A DNA stretch of 64,000 bases from Cryptomeria japonica (Eukaryota; Streptophyta; Pinopsida; Cupressales; Cupressaceae): NCBI RefSeq assembly GCF_030272615.1, contig NC_081415.1, positions 602,661,644 through 602,725,643 on the forward strand. Direction: 5' to 3'. Under the pieces are notes generated by a model. The model was not told the origin of the DNA and ran no database searches. It saw only the letters and a program-made list of their open reading frames with translations. A program made the position numbers and the translations under genes. Positions 55,798-64,000 of this stretch are shown piece by piece (positions within the stretch are counted from its first letter, which is position 1; each line of letters begins with the position of its first letter).

Positions 55798-57444
55798 TGT
55801 TAGTCTCAACCGGTGCTGAGAGGGAGGGATGAATCAACACTTTATCAATTTTTCACAATTAAAAATTTAAACTCAAAATTGCACTTACTTAATATTCATC
55901 AATATACTTAATTATTGTAGAAGAATATGCATGTGTGAAAAGATATAAAGTGACACCAAGATTTATCTTGTGGAAACCCAAATGGGACAAAACCACGGTG
56001 TGAGTAGGAACTCACAAAATTTGCACTCTTCTGGAGTACAGCTGGTGAGAAGCCACCTCTATTAGGAGATTACACAGACACTATTAGGTGCCACCTGGTT
56101 AAGGGATTTTAATTAAGGTCTGTAAGTGCCTTTACCCTATTAAAGGTAGCCTAATTAAAGAGATTAAGAATATCAATTAAGATGTCACCCAGTTAACGGA
56201 TTTTACAAAGGGACCTGTTATAGTCCACCCGGTTAAGGGATTTAAGTTGGAATGGTTAGAAAGAAACAAAAGGATGATCAATTGAATTATCTACTGATAG
56301 CTTGATCAAATCACAGTGAGAATCATACTCTATCCACACTGGTTGTGTCCTCTCTCCACAACACCATTTTTCTACTTATACCTTTGACTCTACACTCTAC
56401 TGGTCCTTTGACCTTAAGCTTTGCACTTTGCCAATCCTTTGACCTCGACTCTACACTCTACTAGTCCTCTATCCCTGGGCTCAACACTTAGCCGGTCCTC
56501 TATCTCTCGGCTCTACACTCAGCCGGTCCTCCATCCCTCAGCTCTGCACTCAGTCGGTCTACCTCATACACTCTTTGCTCTGCTAAATCTTTTTAGCACC
56601 TCCTCTCACTCTACTCATGACTTTGCATCACCTTCTAGAGGATCTTCTTTTTGCAAATTTTACGATCAATAATTTTTTAATGAACTCAGAAATACTTTAT
56701 ACATTTTCTATCGTCACCTTCAGATGTTTCCTCAATCAAAAGAATCACGGTTTTTAGAAGATTTCAAATTCAAAATTTCCCACTCTTTCTTTGTGTGCCC
56801 TGCAACAATTCTATCACTGCATCCCCCAAAAATAGTGACTTTTGGATCAAGTTCAGTCATTTAAGTGTGAACCAGAAAATCCGCAAGTAATCATGGCTTG
56901 ACTACATGATAACTGAAGTTGATTTCACCAACTTTAATTTTGGCATAGACACAAACTCACCAACTCACCTTTTTCCACCACAACTGATTAACTAATTACT
57001 ACTTTGAGATTTATGGTGATCACCTATCTTCCTTCTTCCTTACCAATGTACCGGTATGCCACGACACTCTATATTACCGGTTCATCCTTTGATTTTTGGT
57101 TTGTTGTGCTAGCATCAATTCTCTTTCCCTGTTTGCCAATGAGGTTCCAGTTTGCATACAACCTCAAGTCTTCTTGCCTGAGTCGCCTTTTGTGACTTCA
57201 TCATCGTCAGAATGACTGATCCTCTTGAGTGACAGACCAGTTATCTTAGTCTATCTTCCCTTGAGCTGATTGAACTTTGATCATCTATTTCTAATGTTGT
57301 TTCCATGTGTTTGCAAGTCATCACCTTTGCTACTGAAATACACCACTCCACCGATACCACTTCACCGATCAGTGTTGGACATCAATGACAAATCTTAGCT
57401 CATATACCAGTTCTCTAAATTGACCAATTTTGTCAATGCCAACA
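55798..57444 (-). repeat. 3' LTR of copia D
   Basis: 1647 bp: minus strand TGTTGGCATTGACAAAATTG... to ...GAGACTAACA, next to the polypurine tract at 57445. The U5 motif lies at 55817-55836. Left end could be 55795 or 55798. No partner LTR is in the window. Confidence 0.75.
56388..56563. repeat. 31-bp minisatellite inside the copia D LTR, about 5.7 copies
   Basis: Units start at 56388, 56419, 56449, 56480, 56511 and 56542 with consensus CTCTACACTCAGCCGGTCCT followed by CTATCCCTCGG. Confidence 0.88.
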
Positions 57445-57783
57445 ATATCCCCCTTTGGCATTGATGGCAACACTTTATATTATGCCTTATTAGTTGCATG
57501 TACTTTCTTCATTTTTGTATCGGTCATTACTTCTACTCTGAGCAATGAATTTCTCCACCTAACACTGATAATACTTCGTTTCAACAACTTCAGCTCAATC
57601 ACTACTTACCAATGCTCAAACACTATAATCATATCTCCCCCTTTGACAACAATGCCAAAGATTCATTTTTGTACACTTACAAGAATACTCCCCCCAACCG
57701 GACTAGTCCACACTTATCAATCTAGTCTTAGAATTTATGTTTTAAGAAATCATACCAGATTGATATAGAGCTCTTTTTGCTTA
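57445..57783 (-). promoter_or_regulatory. Multiple polypurine tracts of copia D
   Basis: Minus strand CCAAAGGGGGATAT (57445-57458, at the LTR), TCAAAGGGGGAGA (57633-57645) and GGGGGGAGTAT (57686-57696). Confidence 0.8.
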
Positions 57784-58440
57784 GTTTACTGTAGGTAGGG
57801 GCATCACCCCCAAATTACCTCTGTGATATTCAAAGGTATCCTTCTGTAGTGTCTTGGTGAAGATATCAACCACCTTCTCTTTTGTTGGTATATACTCCAA
57901 CATCACTTCCTTTTCTTGAACTTGTTCCCTTAGATAGTGATATTTGATAGTTATATGCTTTGTCTTGGAATGCATCACCAGATTCTTGGATAAGTCGATG
58001 GCACTGGTGTTGTCACAATGAATCACTACCGGTCCAATAACCTTTTCTTGGATTCCTTCCAACAATTACTTGATCCAAACTATCTATGTGCAATTCATTG
58101 CAGCAACTACATACTCAGCCTCAGCTATGGATTGAGATATGCAATTTTGCTTCTTGCTTGTCCAAGATACAATCCTATCTCCAAGAAAGAATGCACTTGC
58201 ACTAGTGCTCTTTCTGTCATCAATGTTCCTTGCCCAATTTGAATCAGTGAAGACACTCAAGTTAAAGTCTCCTTTGTGTGGATACTAGAGACCATAGTCA
58301 TCAGTCCCCTTGAGGTATCTAAATATTCTCTTAACTGCCACCATGTGAGTCTCTTTTGGATTTGAAGAAAATCTTGCAACCAAGCCAACAACTGATGCTA
58401 TATCTGATCTACTGTGTACTGCATATGGCAACTTACCGAT
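57784..58440 (-). pseudogene. Copia D RNase H
   Basis: RSDIASVVGLVARFSSNPKE, FRYLKGTDDYGL, then SVFTDSNWARNIDDRKSTS, RIVSWTSKKQNCISQSIAEA with EAEYVVAAMNCT, and after a stop IVWIK, VVIHCDNTSAIDLSKNLV, KTKHITIKYHYLREQV, YIPTKEKVVDIFTK. The Asp-Glu-Asp pattern (TDSN, AEAEY, HCDN) is kept. A few stops interrupt it (for example at about 58285). Confidence 0.9.
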
Positions 58441-59250
58441 CATGGACCGGTAAAGTGTCTCATTCACCTCATGAGCCTCATCATATTTAGAGAGCTTGCA
58501 ACGTGTAACCATTGGAGTTCCAATAAGTTTGCAATCTTCCATTCTAAAAGTTTTCAAAATTTCCCTTATGTACTTGGTCTGACTAATGAAGATGTCATTC
58601 TTTAGCTATGAGACTTGCAGGCCAATAATTTTGTTTATCTTGCTAATAATGGACATCTCAAATTATTGCTTCATTTGTTCTGCAAAACCTCTGCTCATCT
58701 CATCATCTCTCCAAAGATGATGTCATCTACAAAGATCTTAGCAATTAGATGTTTTCTTTCAACTCCACTCTTCAAATACAGGTTACTATTATCATTGGTT
58801 CTTTTGAACCCTATGCTTAGTAGATATGAGTGTAGCCTCTCATACCAAGCTTTTGGTGGTTGTTTTAGCCCATATAGAGCCTTCTGCAACTTGCATACCA
58901 TATTTCTTCCATCTTCAGATGCAAACCCTTCTGGTTGCTCTATGTATACTTCTTCCTCTAGCACACCATTTAAGAATGTTGATTTAACATTCAGTTGGTA
59001 AATTTTGAAATTTTTGTAAGCAGCATACACCAGCAAAATTCTGACCCCTTCCAACCTGGCCACTGGTGTGAAGGTTTCTCCATAATCCAAACCTTCTTCC
59101 TAAGCATAACTCTTGCAGACTAAACTTTCTTTGTTTCTTATCACTTTATCGGTTTCATCCATTTTGTTTCTAAACACCCATTTAGGGCCTATCACATTTT
59201 TGTTTTTCAGTTTGGGCACTAGAGTCCACGTTTAATTTTTCTCAATCTAC
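58440..59250 (-). pseudogene. Copia D reverse transcriptase
   Basis: KNKNVIGPKWVFRNKMDE starts the domain; a stop near 59102 precedes DYGETFTPVARLEGVRILL, YQLNVKSTFLNGVLEEEVYI, ALYGLKQPPKAWYERL and the catalytic box FVDDIIFG (both Asp kept, Tyr replaced by Phe). A frameshifted stretch follows (58690-58560), then FRMEDCKLIGTPM and LYRSMIGKLPYAV. Otherwise well preserved. Confidence 0.92.
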
Positions 59251-60268
59251 TCCAGTTCTTCTTCCATGGCTTTGATCCAGTCATCATCTTTTAGAGCCTC
59301 CTTTGTTGTTTTGGGCTCAATTATGGAGAGCATACAGGCATTCTCTCTTGCTCTTCTTCTGGTTAGTACTCTTGCATCTTTGTTAGCAATGATATTTTTT
59401 GCAAAGTGATTGGTTGTGACATACTTTTCTAATACTGGTTCATTTCTTGGAGCTTCTTCTACCAGTTGAGCAGGTTCTACTTCACAAGCTTCTTCATTTG
59501 CCACTTCAACAGGATCCTTTTTAGCAGGTTCCACTAGTACAGTGTACTCGAACCCTTTATAGTCCTCCGGTTTACTCTTGCTATCATGTTCATTTTTCTT
59601 AGAGTACTCATCTACTCTGACATTTGCACTCTCTACAATCTTGTCAATCCTTTTGTTCAAACACCGGTATGCCTTACTCTTTTTGGAGTAACCTAAGAAG
59701 GTTCCTTCATCACTCTTGGGATCAAATTTTCTAGAGTACTCAATCCTCTTGATATAGCACCTACTTCCAAATACTTTGAAATAACCAACATTGGGTGAGT
59801 ATCCACACCATAATTCATAGGAAGTTTTATTTTTCCCTTTCTTTACCTATATCTCGTTCAATGTGTATAAAACAGTGCTCACTACTTCTCACTAGAAAAT
59901 ATGTGGAATATCCTTGTGTATCATCAAGGTCCTTACACAATCAATAAGAGTTTTGTTTCTTCTTTCAGCAACCCCATTCTGCTAAGGTGTTCTGGGTGCG
60001 GACATTTTTCTCATAATCCCATGTTCTTCATAGTAATTCATGAACTCTTGAGAGGTGAACTCTCCTCCTCTATTTGATCACAGACATTTTAGATTCTTAC
60101 TAGTTCCTCTCTCTACTCGAGCCTTAAATACTTTAAACATGTGAAAGGCTTCAGATGTTTCCTTCAAGAATACAACCCACATCATTCTTGAGAATTCATT
60201 AAAAAAAAAAAATACTACCGGTCACCATACAAATTCTTGGTTCTCATAGGACTGTTGCTTCCCAAAAC
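59251..60268 (-). pseudogene. Copia D integrase C-terminal half and linker to RT
   Basis: Begins at 60268 inside the core with NSPMRTKNLYGDR, then (after a stop and a T12 run at 60203-60214) NEFSRMMWVVFLKETSEAF, EFTSQEFMNYYEEHGI, QNGVAERRNKTLID, MIHKDIPHIF, VFGSRCYIKRIEYSRKF, LGYSKKSKAYRCLNKRI. The catalytic Asp of the N-terminal DDE region is at best partial; the Glu region (QNGVAERRN) is present. The linker (59660-59247) is acidic and ends ALKDDDWIKAMEEELE, the typical approach to RT. Confidence 0.88.
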
Positions 60269-60270
60269 CA

Positions 60271-61082
60271 TAGATTGGAAAACTTAAGGATTTGCCAAAT
60301 TCTCAACTAATCCAACTAGCCTTGGCCAACGAACATGGATGGTCAAAGACCAAATCACTCTCCACTTAAGGCTCCACTCAACCTATGTGGGTATACCTCT
60401 CCCTCTCAAGCACAAAAAGAGTTATTTAAAGTGGATTTAAGCTTTATGGTTAGCAAATGCAAAACTAGCAAATCATTGTTCTACAATTATGCTTTATTAT
60501 GTGCTTTAAGTGAATTCTTTTGAAAAGAAATAAAAATTATTATAATTGCATCTGAAGAATAAAATGCTTTCAAGACTTAAAATAAATATGCAAAGACCAG
60601 TTCATATAGGGTTTGGGAAGAATGTTTCTCTATCAAGGACCTTAAATGCATAACAAACCAGGACCTTAAAAGATAAATAATAGACAAATGCCTCTATCTA
60701 GGGATATTTATGACACTTTGTGGACAAGAGATCTTATCAACTCAAGAGACAATATTAATCATCAACTATGAAGGTTTCAGTATATGTTACACAAACAATG
60801 AAAACCCAATCTCACATTTAATGTAACAGCATGTGATGGCACATCATAGAAAATCAAATGACAGATTTATCAAGAGGACAAAGATAACTCATCAACACAA
60901 AAGTATGCACAATATTTAGAAAAGAAACAACGAACCTTATATATTAATCTTTAGGAAGTGATTGCATACATAAGCTGCACTTGAAGATACTCCATTACAG
61001 TCTGTTTGTACAAAAAGATACTTCTTCTTCCTATAGACTTCCCTAATACATATAACTTGCAGTCCTTCCCAATAGTCTTTCC
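60271..61082. other. Unassigned sequence right of copia D
   Basis: No features supported. A 62-codon plus-strand frame at 60335 has no recognisable content. Confidence 0.4.
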
Positions 61083-61250
61083 CCTTGTTTAAAATAATTC
61101 AATAAACCAAAGAATTTATATTTTAAGAAAATAATTTTGCAAACATAACATCCATTTATATAAAATAACACTTTACCCTAATATATATATATTCAAAGCA
61201 CTTATTTAGGGTAAAACATATATAAGTTTCATCTTGATATGCATTCAAAT
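61083..61250 (+). repeat. Direct repeat, copy 1
   Basis: From CTTGTTTAAAATAATTCAAT to TCATCTTGATATGCATTC; recurs at 63838-64000 with about 95 percent identity by eye. Confidence 0.88.
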
Positions 61251-61850
61251 AATAACATAAGGTAGTTTGATATGATAAGAATATACTTCCCTTTTGGAAA
61301 TGACATACGTGAATAAATATTCCAACTTTACAATACCTTTTCATCCTTTTAGGGCAACTTCATCTTTTTTATCATATAGGATAAATACTTTGCAAAAATC
61401 AATCAGACTTTATCATATGATGTAAATAATTTACCCTAATGAATACATTCAATTTATTTACCTAGGGTGAAAAGAACATTAATGGAATATAAGATGACCT
61501 AATAATATATCCAAACCTATTTAGGTCATCATATACCACATACACTTTTCCCTTTTGATAAAAATATTACAATTTTATCTTTTCAAAGGCAAGAAATAAA
61601 ATAATATTTTAATCCTTATGAAAGTGCTATTGCAAAAACCAAAAATCATTATGCCTCTCTGTATGATATTGATTATATGAATTTCTTAGGGTAAGGAATA
61701 CTTCCTATCCCATGGAAGAAATAATGAAAACTTTCAGCACAATAAAAAAACATAATTAGATATTTATTCATTTTAATAAATATAATTTACCCTAAAATAT
61801 TAAATTTATTGATTAAAGGTAAAATATAATTACAAGAGGATAAAATAAAA
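61165..61850. repeat. Degenerate repeat units with TTACCCTAA...TTAGGGTAA palindromes
   Basis: ATAATTTACCCTAAT-like blocks near 61170, 61430 and 61790 are each followed after 25-35 bases by a T(A)TTTAGGGT-like block; between them CTTCCCTTTTGG/CTTTTCCCTTTTGA recurs. Period about 260-360 bp. Confidence 0.5.
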
Positions 61851-63837
61851 ATTGTAATACTAAAATCCAATGTTATCCATGATTTTACTTGAAGCACTTT
61901 CGAAATAAATATCTTCAATCCTATTAGCAAAATATTTCCTCTTCAATTTTCAAAAGATAACAAAAATAAATAATATTGGAATATTATTTACGTGGAAAGA
62001 TTAAATGTAATAATGCCATTTAAGATAATGATTTAAAATATTAAATAATAGAAAATCATTACATTAAACCTCAAGTGAGAAATACTTCGGTTAACAAAAT
62101 GCCACCATCAATTTATTGATGAATAAAAATTTACATTAGTGATAATTAGAAAAAAAAACAATTAACAAAATAATCCCTAGAGCAAAGATAAAATATCATT
62201 TTTTGTAATGAAATAATTAAATTATTAAAACTACTATAGTAAAGATTATAAAAATATCACTTTAATAATTTACTATAGTCAAAATATTGCTCTAAGTAAT
62301 TTTTTTGAATTTTGCAATTCGAAAAAATTAAAACGTAAAATATTTAATTAATAATACGTACCTAATGGCAAAGAAAATTTAAAATAATATTACCTTAGTG
62401 ATCTCCATCGGCATAGATCTCTATTATCCGAAAGGTATTTTATTATTACCCTGATGCCAATGAAGACTTCTCCTTTGGCTTTGTCAATGCTTCAAACTAT
62501 GGAAGAAAATAAAAATTTAATTTCTCCTCGTGGTCTATTTTGGAGCAATTTCATTGCCGACTAACCAGGCATCCGATTACCACGAAACTTGGCCAAAATA
62601 TATTATAATTTAAATAAAGCATGGGTTTTATTTCAAATTTCAATTAGCTGGCCAAATTTAAGCACTTTTTTTGTAAACTGGCCTATCCAAGCTAGTCGCG
62701 GGCAATATAAATTTTAAATTAATAAATTAAAAAATGTCCGATCTCTATGAAAATTACATTAGAAATAGTTGACCTAAAAATATAATGTGGGTTGTCCTCT
62801 GATTGTTCAAATTTAAAAGAAAATTCTGACCCATTTTTATGTCAGGGTCAGTCAGGAAACAATTAAAAGGTAGGTCAGAACTTCTCCAATCCTTATGAAA
62901 TATTACGGGCACATAGTCCCATATACCAAAGAAACTTTAACTAAACAGTTTTCCAAGATCTTTTTTGAGCACGAAGATTTTAATCACCAAATTTGACAAA
63001 TTTTTAATCCTAAAAATTTCACTAACAAACATCTGAAAACTGTCTTTACTTCTGACTTCAAAAATATGAGAAACGGGCTTACAAAGATCTAAAACCTCGA
63101 AAACAGTTTTATTTCCACATAGGGAATCATGTGGACCACTTCATCTGATAAGATATCTATCCAGCCAATAGATGTTAAAATCCAAAGATAGCACTTGGTC
63201 AACATTGTAATCCTACAAACAACGATTCTGAAAAAACTTCACTTGGTTTTAGCCGATGAAAAATAGCAAATAGATTCACAACACTTTGAAATTCAGCATC
63301 GGGCTTCGTTAAGATGAAGATAATATGCACAAATAATTAGTTTGACATAAGGGTTTAATGGGAAAGAGTTATCAATGCTTGAATATGACCTTTCAATTCA
63401 TGATTTATACATTCTAAGAAAATGCACATAGATTAGCCTCAAGAGAAACAAGAACTGTTATCAAGAGGATCTACAATTTGGCATAGAACATAGTTATGAT
63501 ATACAAAATGTATATGAACAATTAAATTGACATAATAGTGCTTAGGTGAGAAGAAACTATTTCCAGGCACACATCCCCTATTATACTCATCACCATATAT
63601 GAATTCCTTTGACATATTTTCCTGGAAATCATCACTTACTTCGTCAAATACACCCTGCATGTGCCTCAATTATGTGTCTTTTATTCTCCACCTTGATAAA
63701 ATTCCTTGGTAATTATTCATCATCTTCTCAATATCTCCTATACACAAGATAAGCCAATCAAATTCTTTGATTTGAAAATTAAACATATTCCACCTTAGAT
63801 TTTAGTTTGAAAAGTCAATAATCTTTATTTAAATACT
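61851..63837. other. Unassigned AT-rich sequence
   Basis: No ORF with recognisable content, RNA gene or element end could be supported. It separates the two copies of the direct repeat. Confidence 0.4.
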
Positions 63838-64000
63838 TGTTTAAAATAATTCAATAAACAAAAGAATATACATTTTAAGAAAATAATTTTGCAAACATAA
63901 CATCCATTTATATAAAATAACACTTTACCCTAATATATATATTCAAAGTACTTATTTAGGGTAGATAACATATATAAGTTTCATCTTGATGTGCATACAA
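63838..64000 (+). repeat. Direct repeat, copy 2 (runs out of the window)
   Basis: Matches 61083-61250; the match reaches the window edge, so the repeat may be longer and could be an LTR pair or a segmental duplication. Confidence 0.85.

Larger units (their letters stand above)
55798..60270 (-). mobile_element. Copia D: 5'-truncated Ty1/copia element
   Basis: On the minus strand: partial integrase (60270-59660), RT (59250-58440), RNase H (58440-57784), polypurine tracts, and 3' LTR (57444-55798). Gag, protease, the first half of integrase and the 5' LTR are absent; similarity ends abruptly near 60268. Compatible with truncation or deletion after insertion. Confidence 0.88.

Noticed and set aside
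61165-61850. Interstitial telomere array
   Set aside because: TTTAGGG-like words are isolated and palindromic, not head-to-tail tandem copies.
1-64000. tRNA, rRNA genes or CRISPR arrays
   Set aside because: None seen; the tRNA-like words (TGGTATCAGAGCC) are primer-binding sites next to LTRs.

Overview
The window looks like intergenic DNA from a large, repeat-rich plant genome. No complete host gene is visible. Almost everything with coding character is decayed LTR-retrotransposon sequence: Ty3/gypsy elements of the Tat/Ogre type and Ty1/copia elements with Sirevirus-like traits (tRNA-Met primer sites, several polypurine tracts before the 3' LTR, very long LTRs). The size and age of the elements and the deep nesting suggest a conifer-like gymnosperm, but the species cannot be named from this sequence. 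Element letters (A-H) and the names gypsy-1 and gypsy-2 are mine.

Layout. 1-429 is a near-perfect inverted repeat. 468-840 (-) is a frameshifted fragment of a DRM-type cytosine DNA methyltransferase. 1917-7714 (-) is a degenerate gypsy element (gypsy-1) with the order gag-PR-extra RNase H-RT-RNase H-INT. From 9154 to about 49729 there is one nest of insertions. Element G (-), a pol-less element with a coiled-coil/zinc-knuckle gag and a large unclassified second ORF, is split by copia A (+, 12795-47654). Copia A is split twice: by copia B (-, 15501-24770, target duplication TGGAC) and by gypsy-2 (-, 25082-45704, duplication CTAAT/CTAAC). B carries insert F (+, 17178-23589), which has a decayed ORF of about 1200 codons. 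Gypsy-2 carries element C (+, 35674-43449, perfect duplication AGATT). At the right, a primer site and LTR edge of element H lie at 50187-50206, an ORF2-like relic (E) at 53290-55797 (-), and a truncated copia D (-, 55798-60270) with INT-RT-RNase H and a 1.65 kb LTR. The remaining right end is AT-rich repeat DNA.

How the parts relate. The nesting fixes an insertion order: G before A; A before B and gypsy-2; B before F; gypsy-2 before C. By eye, LTR divergence agrees (A LTRs clearly more diverged than C LTRs). Elements C and G share one architecture: LTR, tRNA-Met primer site, coiled-coil gag with several CCHC knuckles, a leader of a few hundred bases, a second ORF of about 1000 codons with a Lys/Glu-rich middle, multiple polypurine tracts, LTR, and no pol. 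They are probably non-autonomous and mobilised by a relative. F and E carry further large ORFs of similar overall composition. This pol-less, gag-plus-large-ORF group is the most interesting part of the window.
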